The notes beneath the pieces are model-generated. The model did no database searches, was not told where the DNA came from, and worked only from the letters and a program-made list of their open reading frames with translations. A stretch of 64,000 nucleotides of DNA from Pleodorina starrii (lineage: Eukaryota; Chlorophyta; Chlorophyceae; Chlamydomonadales; Volvocaceae), in assembly GCA_030267565.1 (NCBI GenBank), contig BRXU01000049.1, forward strand, positions 434,001-498,000, read 5' to 3'. The position numbers were made by a program, and so were the translations under genes. Shown piece after piece: positions 36,801-47,823 of the stretch; the stretch's first letter is position 1; each line of letters begins with the position of its first letter.

Positions 36801-39800
36801 CGCAGAGTGACCTGACCCCGGAAGGTTGGCAGCGTGGCCCCGGCCGCGATCTGCGGCGCAGGCGGAGCTCCGAGCATCCCCACGACGCGCTCGCTGGCAC
36901 CTACGGCCTGCAGCAGCAACAGCAGCAGGAGTAGCAGCACCAGGGCCGAGGGCATGCGTGAAAACCAGCAAGCCGTACAGATGTAGAGGCAGCAGATGTG
37001 CGCGGCGAACTGTCCGCAAGTTCGAAGGGCCGTCGCGGCTTCGTTCCAATGCTGAGCTCCCCTTCTTTACGAGCCTGCAGCATTGGCTCCTTTGCGCACA
37101 AATAAAAATTTCGGGTGCTCCTCCCACACCCTCACACTATCCTGAACAGCGGCGGCCGTCCCCGGCGATGCCGCACCTCGCAGATCTCAGTGAACTCGTC
37201 GCACACATTGAGGGAGGCGTACGTCACGAACTCCACGTACCTACAAGGGGAGAGGGGCGCATCACGGCTGCATTTGCAGGGGCGGTTCGCGGCAAAAGCC
37301 ACCACAACAGCGTGGCAGGCCGCGCTGCCATGGCGAGATGGCACGCAAGGAATGATGCGGAAGCAAACGCCGCGAATGTGCTTTCTGAGCGTTACACAGG
37401 AGCTTTTGACTATCGTGATGTCGCGCGATAAAACAGAAGTGGCCCACGCAGAAAAGGCTGCAGTAGCCAGCATGCTGAGCGGTGTCCGTTGAAAAAGAAG
37501 AATATGCGAGCGCAATGGTCATTGCAGTGCAATGCATTCTGCCCACAGCAGGCACCGGGGGCCCCCGACCCACATGATGAAGTTGGTCAGCTGCTCCGCC
37601 GTCAGGTTGCCCGTCAGCACCATGCCGCACCCGACCGCCAGTGCCGCCACCTGCAAGCACGTCGTTTAGCGGGCTTCGTTCAGCTGACGCAGCACATCTC
37701 TCATCGAAGTACTGTGCAAGGCGCTCCGAGCTACGCGTGGACGAACGCGAACATCGTCCCGTACCCCGGCAATCTACCGTACCGTGCATCCCAGTTCCCG
37801 TGTCCCTGCCGCCGGCGCACCTTGGATGCGTAGCAGGCAATGTGGCCCGCTGCGACGAACAGCGCGTAGCCAGCCGCCTGGCGCTTGCCCACCTGGTACA
37901 GCCGGCTGGGCACATAACGGGCGCAAGAGAGGTGAGGGCGGCCACAGTGAATGGTGCTGTGCTTAGCTCAGCCGGCATGCCGAGCGGATGTTGTTTCACT
38001 TGAGTGCTCCTGACCCGGTTGCCCATGCATGCGCATTGCGCGGATACGCGCCCTCATACCGACGCAGCCTCCCGGCTGCACAGACACTGATCCATGATGC
38101 TTGCACATGTAGCGCAGACAGCTGGAACGGGTGCTAGACCCAGCGGCCAGAAGTGCAGCGTTGAGCGCACGCGCAATGCCACCCGCTACTCACTCAAGCC
38201 AGGACGTGTAGCGTCGCGTTTCCACGCCCTCGGTGCCGAATGTGCGCACCACCCGCGATAGGCTCAGCGTCTCCTCAGCCACCGAGTTGCTCTCTGCCAG
38301 CACGTCCTGGAAGATCTGCAGGCAAGGGACGAGCGGGGTGCGGACCGACCATCCATGTGTGTCGTAAATCTAGGACTGCGACGAACACAGGGTGTCGTAG
38401 ATCAGCACAAATGGGTACCGCGTACACCCGGCTCACGCTTGCACGCGTGCAGATTAGGCTCACGCGACGCCTCGCAGCAAAATGCATTGTCAGGCCTTCG
38501 GGGGTAAACGTGCGGCCAGCGCGGTCAGGGGGTCATGGTGGGAGTACTCAGTCTATTGGTCTTCCCAACTGGGTGATACCAGCAGTTGCACCGCTCTGCC
38601 CCGCTGCTATTCCCGAAATGGAAGGAGCCGTATCTGTCACATAGAGCTTACCTTTTGCATCCGCTTGGCGAAGCTGCCGTAGACCAACGTCACCGCCCAG
38701 AGGACAGCGCTGATGGCGACCGTGATCCCGCAGAGCGGCGGCGACAAGACGTACAGGTAGATGATACCGCCTGGGGGGTAAGGAGCATCATGGGTCACAC
38801 AGTATGAGCAGCGTGAACTCGGCTCTGCTTCAAAGGGTATGTGTTGAGTCCCTTGTAATGTCATGCACCAAGTGTGAGTTAAATGACGGCGCCGAATCCC
38901 TGCGGTGAAATGTATATGGCGCAAACTGAAACCCTGGTGTGCAAAATGAAGAGGCGCAACCCCTCGTTGCAGTATCTCCTTTTTAAACCCCTCGTTTCAA
39001 GAGCCTGCTGCAACGCCTGTGCTCAAAACCCCACTGCCCCTGGCTTGCACGCAGTTCCAGTGCGCTCACCCACGGCCTGCAGCAGGTTGCGAACGGCGAT
39101 GTTGGCGTTCGTGGCGATGACTTTAGTCATAGCCTGGCAATCGGTCTGCAGCCGTGACGTCAAGTTGCCAACGTCCTCGCCGTCGAAGAAGGCCGTCTCG
39201 CGCCGCGCGAGGCTCGCAAAGAGTTCCGTCCTGCGCAGCAGGGACACACGTTTTGCCGCGCCCATCACTCAGTGCCGCCACTGTTTCTGTGTAGGCGAAA
39301 GGTGGCTAGTGCTCACCCATTGGCCCCGGTAACGCCGACCTAAATAGGTTACCTTGCCATTCCGTCGATGGTGAACCAGAGAATCACTGCTGCTCTGAAA
39401 CGGACCCACGCCCCTTATTCCGATGGATGCCCAACCCGGACAGGTGCTCCTGCCCATCAAACCCCAGACCGCTCTTCGCCGCCGTCTCCAAACCAACCAA
39501 TAGGACCCCCCCGACCAGCCAACACTTGCCTCAGTCTCCGCGTCATCCGGTTGTTGAGAATGGAGAAGCAGAAGCCACGCAAGGCCGCGCCGACGCCGTA
39601 CAAGGTGACCATGCACTGCAATCCGCACGAATGGACGTGTATAATTGGTTTTACTGCGTGGCCACTCAATGCGTGTGCTGCATTGCTCGACCGCTGTTAC
39701 GTCGAAACAAACCTCGCGGGAGGGGATTATCGGTGGGGGAAGGGGGAGATGTACAGGGAAATATCCCCCCCGGGGGGAAAGACACTGTGCCATTCCCGCC

Positions 39801-40486
39801 TCATCTGCAGTCATGACCCGCGGTAGAGTGTACCCGCGTTCTGCTCGTAAACTCCTCCCCTTTCAAAGGCCGCTTGTAACACATCCCTGCCATACCCCCC
39901 AACCCCCCGTGGCTCGCTACGTACCGTCAAGATCGACAGGTAGCCGTGGAACGCCGTGCTCCCCTCAGACGCAGCGAAAATTGATTTGGTTGCGAAGTGC
40001 GGGATGGAGAGCTCGCAGACCGAGGCCATGACCTGCACCACATTTCCATAGCTGTCCGTCAGGTACCGCCTTCCGGACTCCAGCTGTTGGGCATCGGCAC
40101 AGGAAACGACGATTACTTGCCATAAAGCTCGACGCCAGGAGCAAGAGCGGAACATCTGGGGCGCACAAACTCCATAGCTTGGCTAGCACAGGCCCAAGCT
40201 TGACGGGACTCTCTGACTGCTGCGTCTTGGCAGGGCTTTCGATTTTCCACCAATCTGCAAAATTCTTTGCTGCTTGCGGAAGTTGCCGCAGAACATCCAC
40301 AGCAGACGTAATCCGGCCAAGCTGTGGGGACGTCGGAAGGGCTGCGCCTGCAGCTGCTGATGCGTTGACGCGGACCGACCATCGGAAACGTGGTTGCTGG
40401 CACCGGGGCCTCAAGAACGTGGCAGGGCATCCAGTATTCACGCCCGCATTCCTATTTAGATACGTGTTTCGTAGGGCAGTCCCCAT
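33813..40486 (-). CDS. ABCB-type half transporter, predicted plastid-targeted, 869 aa, 16 exons
   Basis: Minus-strand exons: 40486-40121, 40032-39925, 39615-39530, 39230-39070, 38770-38652, 38315-38194, 37905-37821, 37650-37574, 37240-37177, 36907-36786, 36414-36339, 36164-36012, 35653-35519, 35150-35068, 34787-34610, 34487-33813; the sum is exactly 870 codons. Residues 1-50 are Arg/Asn/Ala-rich without acids and include [11 protein letters not shown], like a chloroplast transit peptide. One six-helix TMD follows, with [35 protein letters not shown] and AVGASERVV. The NBD is complete: Walker [10 protein letters not shown] (about 464-472), Q-loop VVPQ, signature LLSGGQRQR (about 568), Walker B LLVLDE (about 589-594) and H-loop His627. 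It resembles plant ABCB26/TAP-like plastid proteins, which work as dimers. A ~200-residue C-terminal tail rich in Ala/Ser/Gly/Met is unusual. Introns 1 and 3 have GC donors (GCAAGT). The substrate is unknown. Confidence 0.92.
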
Positions 40487-41027
40487 ATTTTCCGGTGCAC
40501 TTTCACTGCAGGTGTTGCGCAGAGTGGGAATCTACTCAAGTTCATGAATGCAACAAAGACCTAGCTCCTTTTCAAGCGGAAGCCACAGCATTGCAACCTA
40601 AAAGGGTCGAGGTGATGAACTGCTATGGAAAGCGAGAATTTCAGGCCGATTCGCCGTACATGCACGGAAATCCACTGGGTCAACGTCTGCATCCAATCTC
40701 TTTGTTTTCTGTCCAGTGAGCATCTTGTTAGCCATAAGATTATTGACGGCGTATCTGCATAGTTTCCGTTGTCGACAATTATTGGGGCGTCGGCATATCC
40801 AGGCCAGCGAGCGTTCCCCAGACTCTTCAGTCCTCAATTCGCTCATAATTGTTCGCTGTGGTCCCATTCGGTCCGTCCCGCGGTTCCACCATCCAGCTGC
40901 CGGCTTCGGTCGTCCTGCTCCGTCCCGCTATGTGACCGCCCGAATGCAGGTGCGGGGTCGCGGATCAAGAGTAGAATGGACGCTCAGTAACCGAGTTGGG
41001 GTGCTTTACTGGCCATTTCCGGCGCAG
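40487..41027. promoter_or_regulatory. Divergent region between the ABC gene (-) and the bZIP gene (+)
   Basis: This should contain the ABC promoter and the 5' end of the bZIP gene. A possible first bZIP exon opening at ATG 40615 and ending at a TCCA|GTGAGC donor near 40715 would join the exon at about 41028 in phase, but it is not proven. Confidence 0.35.
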
Positions 41028-42905
41028 CAGAATATTGAGATACTCATGCCCCGCCGTCCCGCCACTCGGCCCCCAGGCTGCATATCACGCCGAGGCGCTT
41101 GGCTCTGGGACTTCGTTCCTGGGCCACGCTCACCTTTTACCACGGGCAGCTCCGGTATGACGGCGGGACCAGCCCATGTTACAGCATTGAGGCAAGCTCC
41201 TCCGTCTCCTAACCGCCCTCTGTGCCAAACGGCTTGCAGGGATCGTCATATCCCTTTGGCTACCACACTGCTAACTACGGTGATGGCTCAAACACGGTAA
41301 TTGCGTAGGAAAAGTTGAGTTTTTTCCCGAGGCGTGCTCGTCCCTGACAGTTACGTTGCTCTCTCACCCCTTCCGTGCCACTTTCAGCCGCACCTGTTCC
41401 TGCCAGCTGGCTACAATGGCGTTACACCTGGGTCGTATCCTTCCATCGGCCCTGACACGGCAGCGGCAGCGGTCGTGCAGCCGCAGGCATACGCGCTCCC
41501 CGGCTTCAATTATGCCTCCCCGTTCGCTTCGGCGCTGACAACGCCGCTTCTAAATGCGGTCCAGTCGTCATTGGTCACCGCGTCGAGCAATGCTGCCAGT
41601 GAAATGCAGCAGGTGCTGTCGTCCCCCGGGCCCCCGTCTGGGATGTGGGCTCCGGAGAACACGCCAACCTGCAGTGATAACGGTATGGAGGTCGGCCTGC
41701 CCTTGCGATTCGCTTGCATCATCGTGCACCACGCCGTTAAAACGCTGAGTCCATTCGGCAGACTACGGAGCCTGTGCCAAAAGTTATGAAGACAGGATTT
41801 ACTGGAGGGTTGATGAGGTTTTGAGATCTGGCTTCATCTGCATCAGTGTCTTGACAGAAGAACCCCGGTACCATCCTTCACAGGCTTCACTGCTACGGCT
41901 GTCGGGCACCCTAATGCACAGCAGCCCTATCCCAGATTGCCGGCGTCCGCTCTGCAACAGCAGCAGCAGCAGCAGGACCCCGGAGCGGCGCCATTGGGGC
42001 CCTCTGCGGCAGCCATGCCAGGTGCTGTAGTGTTTCTTCGATCTGCGCACATTCGGCCAGCGGTAGCGTTGCAAGAATGCCGCGCAGCCCATCGGCATTC
42101 TCGAGGATGTGGGTTGCATACCCGCCTGGCGTTTACGAAGATGTTTAGCCAGCGTCCCACGTGCCTTGGCAGCCGGTCTCCAGTTGTCTCGGTCGCCGGA
42201 TGTCATGGATGATCCGCCGACCGCAATGAGACTGTGGATTGACAAACACCGCGGGCCTCCAATTGGGTTGGGAGCTTGTCCGTAGCGGCCAAGCGGCGAT
42301 TTGCTTTCGGGGCTCGACACCGCGTACGCCTAGCTCTGGACGATTCTGAATGGCTTGATGAAAAATGTAACCCTCACAATGCGCCTATTTTCGCTCAACG
42401 CCGGGGCCTCACTGACCTTCCCCGCGTGTTGCCCTGACCAATGGCACCACAGGGTTCCCCGCAATGTTGGCGCCTGGGGGCTACCATGCCGCTGTGGACG
42501 TCTGGAAGCATCTGGCCATGGTGGCTGCGACGGGCGGCGGCCAGGGCGCAACGCCGCTGCAGGTGCGCCGCACGGGTGCAATGCATGGGCTAAGGACGCC
42601 TGCCCGTTGCAAAGCATCGGGCTGCGCCGCAGCCCACTCGAAACGCTACACCCGCATGCAGACCACGCGCACTGGCCCCTCGCCCGTTCCCGATCATGTA
42701 CCGTAAGAGCGCACTCTGCGAGCAACATTGGCGAGGCGTCGTCGCGTACGTCCGTGCCCACCCTTGGATTACCGTACATCCCGGTCCACCATTGCGTGTC
42801 GTAGGTACAGCCCGCGTATGGCACCGACTTCCAGATTCCTTACATGCAACAGCAGCAGCAGCAGCAAGCCGCAACGGCGGCGCTGCAAATGCAGGCTGCA
42901 TACCT

Positions 42906-42941
<36 letters not shown>

Positions 42942-45900
42942 AGCGTATGCCGCGTCAGGACCTGCGTTGGCGTCGCTTGGGGCTGTTGCAGCCGCGTCCT
43001 TGGGTGTCGTACCGGGCTCTTCGGGGCAGGGGCTGCCGCTTGGCGCCGCCAATCTGCCTCCACATGTGCTGCAATTCATGCAGCAGCAACAACAGCAACA
43101 GCAGGCAGCACCGAAGCTGCAACCGCAGCAGCAGCAACAGCAACAGCCGATGCAGTCAGTCGTGACACCCGAATCCCTTAGCGACCCGGCCCTTGCAGCA
43201 GCTGCGGCGACGGCGCTGCACCTGCTGCAGCTGCCGGCGGGGCTCCGCGCGCTGGCGGCTTGCGGCATGATGCCCCACCTGCTGCAGTCCCAGCCCCAGT
43301 CCCAGCAGCAGCAACCCCAGCCTCAAGCGCAGCAGCTTCCCGGAGGTGTGCCCGTCGCCGCCTCGTGCTACGGTCCCGGCATCCTTGCGGCGCTGCTGCC
43401 GCCCCTTGCGTCCACTGCCTACACGCCCTGCGACCCGCTGGCAGCTGCGGCGCGGGCCGGCCTCGGTCAGCTGCCATACCAGCAACCTGCAGCCGCACCT
43501 GCGGTGCTGTCCGCACAGCCGCCTCCGCGCCCGGTGTACCCGGTCCAAGGCGCAACGTTGAGCTACGCACAGGAGGGCATCGAGGTCACAGACCCGCGGC
43601 TGCAGCACTTGCAGCTGCTGCAGCAGCAACAACAGCACCAACAACAGCAGCAACAACAACAGCAGCATCAGCAGTCACAGCAACAGCAACTACTCCAGCA
43701 ACAACCTTCCCAGACACTGCAGGTACCAGCGCCGCAGCTCGACTTGGATCCGAGCTCGGGCTTCCCTGCGCAGCGGCAGGCGCAGTCGCAGGGTGCCCAG
43801 GCGGCGGTGCCAACGGCTTCGGAGCGACCGGAGGCTGTGCGGACTGCGGAGCGGCCAGGCGGCCGCGCGACCTCGCCATCGGCAAAGGCCGCGGCAACGC
43901 GGGGGGAGTCGCTCCGGGGGTCTCTGTCGGCGCCGTCTCCGGGAGACAACGAGCCCTACACCGAAGAAACATCTTCGCCCTCCCCAACCCGGGAGCGCAG
44001 CTCCGCGCCCTCAGCCCAGGCGATGCGCATGACGCAACCCACATCGGCCGCGTTGCTGATCCTCAGTCTACAGCAGCAGCAGCAACAACAGCAACAGCTG
44101 TGCGCATTCCCGGGAGGTCCGGACACGCCGCCCACCGCTGATGGCGAGCTGGGCCCGGCCAAGTCGCCGCGACACAGTGTACCGGCCCAGCCGCAGGGGC
44201 TTCCGCCGCCACAGTTGCTGCACTTTGCCGGGATGCAGCTGCCGCTGCCCCTGCCGCTGCCCCTGCCGCACACCGTCCTTGCCTGCAAGCAGCCGGCGCT
44301 GTCCTGCCCGCCGGTGCCAGTCAAAGGCGCGGCCGGGACCTCCGGCGCCTGCACCTCGACGTCCGCGCCGGCGAGCGCCGCCGATACGCGCCGGCGGACG
44401 GCGGTGGACCGGCGGGAACGGCGCAAGGAGAGCAACCGAGAGAGCGCCAGGCGGTGTCGGCTGCGGCGCGAGAAAGACACGTGCGACCTGTCGCGGCGGG
44501 TGACGGCGCAGGAGACGATCAACGGCAACATCGCAAACCAGCTGCAGAGGCTGGAGCAGGCCACGACCATGCTGGCGGTGAGGAATATGAGCGGAAGGGA
44601 GGCCGGCGCGACTGACCCTTGTCTTGCACGGCGGCGTGGTCAAATTCCAGCGTTTCTGTAGTAGGCTATCTGTGTTATCTGGAAAATCTAGACAGCGAGG
44701 AGGATTGGAAAAAAGGGGACAGTGAAAGCTGTACCTTCCCTGACGGCTCTTTATGAACTTCCGTCCGTCCTCGAACCCGCATGCCCGCACCTCGCGGCTT
44801 CACAAGACCCTGTCAAAAGACCTTGTCCCACCTGTATTCCCTCACTCTGCTCCGCAGGACCAGAATAACGTGCTGGAGGCCTGGCTGAAGCACATCCAGA
44901 CGGCTGGCGACGGCGCATCCGCCGCGGCGGCCACCATCCTGGGCTACGTACGGAACCTGGACGAGCAAATGGCCGCCGCGGCCGCCGCGCAGCTTCAGCA
45001 GGCCGTGGCGACGCAGGGGGCCTACCTCCCAGCTGACCCAATGGCGATGGTACAAATGCAACCCAGGCCGGACGGCCAGGCCATGGGCACGCCGGGATCG
45101 CAGCAGCAGCTGGCCTGGCCCCAGGAGGCGGCGATGGCAGCGGCAAGGGCCGCCGGGACCGCCGCCGACCAGACGTTCCTGCAGGGCGGCGATGCAGCGG
45201 CGGCTGCGCTGTTGCGCGGGCAGGGGGCGGCCGCGGGCTTCGAGCTCTCGGGGGCGCGCTGCATGCGCGGCTCGGCTGGCGGCAGCACCCCGAGTTCGCT
45301 TCATCCTGCTGTTGCAGCGGCAGGCGGACGGGGCAGCGCTGCGCGATCAGCTCGCATGGTCGATATGGAGGATGGGGAGGGCGATGAGGGCGGCGATGAC
45401 GAGTGCCAGACCGACGACGACGAGGATGATGACGACGACAGCGACAGCGACTTGGAGGCGCAGGTGAGCGATGCGGTGCACGGCACGGCAAAGGGTTGCG
45501 CCTGGGTGCAGTCTGCGCGGTCGCGAGCGGTGTCTTGCTAGGGACGAACAGCGGCTTGCTTGAGAGGAGAGAGGAACGCGTCAGTCCTGTAGCTTGTCCC
45601 GTGTTGTTTAAACGTTTGCACCCTGCCGCTGATTGGCGCCGTATTGTTGCTCGACGCCTGCAGATGTGACGCGTTCCGGTGCGGAAGGGCCCGGCCGGTT
45701 TTCACGGCTCAATTGGGTCTGCGGAGTGCCCCACGTATGCGGCAGCAGCGAGTGATGGGCAGTTTCAAAAAGCACCCGCAGCAGCAGCAGCTGCAGCGGC
45801 GGCGTGCACGTGATGGCGCATCGGCGAGCGGGGGCGGCGGCCGGGCCGCCCAGTCCGTTGCAGGCAGCTGTATCGCATTAGATGTGGCTTGAGTCTAAAA

Positions 45901-47823
45901 GAGCATAGGGGCTCCGCGGCGTGGCGGTGGCAGTGGCGGCAGGGGCAGGGGCTAGAAACGGCGGCTACGGCTGGCTCTGGACGACGGCAGCGATGGCGAC
46001 GCCGAGTGAGGGAGGTGGTGTTGCGGCGGTTCGCGCCCGCGGCGGGAGGCTGACAGCGACGAGGCACGGGTTTTTGAGGCGGCGCGCTCACCTGTGTGCC
46101 AAGCGCGGGTACGGAATGGTCCCTGTGACGGCAGGTGAGCTGGGAGGAGAACCGGAATAAAAGGGCACCGGGCTTTGCAGGTCACGCCCCTTCCAGAGCA
46201 TCGCCTGCCTTTGCACACCGCAAAGTTCCAGTCCCCACGAGTCCACGTCCTAAATGCCATCTGCTTGGGCTTGTAACTTCCGTCCGTTCTAGCGGATCTG
46301 AACAACCCCACCCTTTAAGTTTCGAAGTTGGCCGATTCCTTGCTCCTCACAGAGTGTTCGGGTGTGCCCGTCGCCCACCCAGCAGGCCTTCGCCGTGTTA
46401 TAAGGACCATCTGGACCCGGGGCACTGTGGGCGCAGCAACCCCGATGTGCTGACGACCACGCCTCGGCCCCGCCGTCGCCACAGCTACCGCAGAAGCACA
46501 AGCATCGGTCGGCGGAGTGACCATCGCCCGCTTGCTGGCCACTTGTGTGTGTGTGTGTGGAAATGCTTGCTGCGGTCCAGCTTCTCGTGTGCACCTGCAG
46601 CAACAGCTTCCGACGGGCGCTGCCGTCCCGCCCACTACGGCTTTTCAAATTTGTCGCTGTCGCCCGCGTCGCGTCCAGTTGTTGCGGCTGCTGCGGCTGC
46701 TGCAACACTGCGGTCAACCGACGGGGCCCGGCCGGTTTAAGCGCTGCATCGAATCGACAATGGCCCGCGGTGCAGCTAGTCTGGGCCTGGGCCATGCAGG
46801 GAGCGGGTGTGGCGGCCGCTCGGATGGACCGCCAGCGGCAATGACACCCAGCACCTGTCGGAGCGCAACTAGGGCGTCGCCCCGGTCGTTTCGGACGGGT
46901 GTACGTTGCCCTGTTGAGGTCAATCGGCTGTTTTTCCCTCAGCTTGACTGCCCCAGGGGCGACTTGGTGGCATATGCGTGGTGGCGAGTGAACTGCGTTT
47001 ATGGTTCTTGTTTTGCTTGTGCGACTCTGTATGGATGATTTATTAGTCGCGGGGCAGTGCGTACCATGGCCCACCAGGACCCAGCCGCCTCTTGCGAGTT
47101 GCTGCAGCTCCACGCAGTGCAATCTGACGACACACAGAGAGGCGTTATTATGGCCTGTGAGCCGGGAGGGAGGGAGGGAGGGGGGTTGGCCGATCGACTG
47201 AGGGAGGGAGGGAGGGAGGGAGGGGGGTTGACCGATCGACTGATCCTTCCTCGGGAAGTGGCGCCGTGCACTGCAGGCGGCTGGGCCCGAGAGCAGGCGG
47301 AAGTGTAGGTAGGCCGTGCGTGCGACGCCGGGCCGTTGCAGCACCGCGCAGCATCCGGGTCCCCCCTCCCGCGATGCGCAACGGCCAGTACGATTTGGCC
47401 TGAGGCAGCGGTAAAAACGCGTGAGAATTATTATTTCAGAATCCGTGTTGGGCGGCTCGATCTGACACAAGGTGACGGCACCTGGGGCCCGGCAAAGGAG
47501 GCGGTCCACTCGTATTTCCCGGCCGTCCTATCTAGTTTGCCAGGAGCTGCAGATATATTATGGATGCGCGTTGCGACGGGCAAGCGCTCACATAATTGAC
47601 ATTGGTCCAGGTTTTCGGTGTTGTTCGGTGACGGTATGTAGGCGTATGGTGCGGTGGTGGCATTCTGCAGGACGCTGCTCTCCGGCGCAGCACGGCTCAC
47701 TTTACGACGCCCTCCACCACTCCTTACATTTCAGTCGGCGCGCACATCGATGTATTGGCAGGCGGCCAAGATTTCAACCAGCTGCCGATCGGTGCGCCGC
47801 CATTTGAAGCGTCTGGAGTTTGA
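41028..47823 (+). CDS. bZIP transcription factor with polyQ tracts, ends unresolved
   Basis: Phase-consistent exons are ~41028-41154, 41240-41296, 41388-41682, 41884-42021, 42453-42562, 42811-44577 and 44858-45463. If the last is not spliced, a TAG at 45539-45541 ends the protein. Otherwise 45956-46005 and 46057-46134 continue in phase, and coding-like pieces at 47058-47156 and 47735-47823 (stop) may belong. The basic region at about 44389-44478 reads ESNRESARRCRLRRE with the invariant Asn-x7-Arg. A Leu follows at the required spacing and the heptad series L-Q-I-L-L continues across the intron into DQNNVL. Upstream are several Gln runs of mixed CAG/CAA codons, Pro/Tyr-rich segments and Ala runs typical of activation domains. 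After the zipper come Ala/Gln-rich sequence and an Asp/Glu cluster (QTDDDEDDDDDSDSD) at about 45400-45455. The basic region matches plant GBF/group G or S bZIPs, which bind ACGT-core DNA in the nucleus. Target genes are unknown; the start codon was not fixed. Confidence 0.75.
42844..42950 (+). repeat. CAG/CAA polyglutamine-coding repeats in the bZIP gene
   Basis: Interrupted CAG/CAA runs begin here and recur at about 43081-43147, 43300-43335, 43615-43705 and 44070-44100. The mixture of CAG and CAA codons suggests selection for Gln rather than simple slippage. Confidence 0.85.
47160..47245. repeat. GGGA run with a duplicated GGTTGRCCGATCGACTGA block
   Basis: Two GGGA tracts are each followed by GGGGTTG(G/A)CCGATCGACTGA, giving a direct repeat of about 40 bp. 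The site lies in an intron or 3' region of the bZIP locus. Confidence 0.8.

Noticed and set aside
43156..44570. Minus-strand frames opposite the bZIP exon rich in Leu or Cys
   Set aside because: They are antisense shadows of the CAG/CAA tracts; the plus frame carries the bZIP domain.
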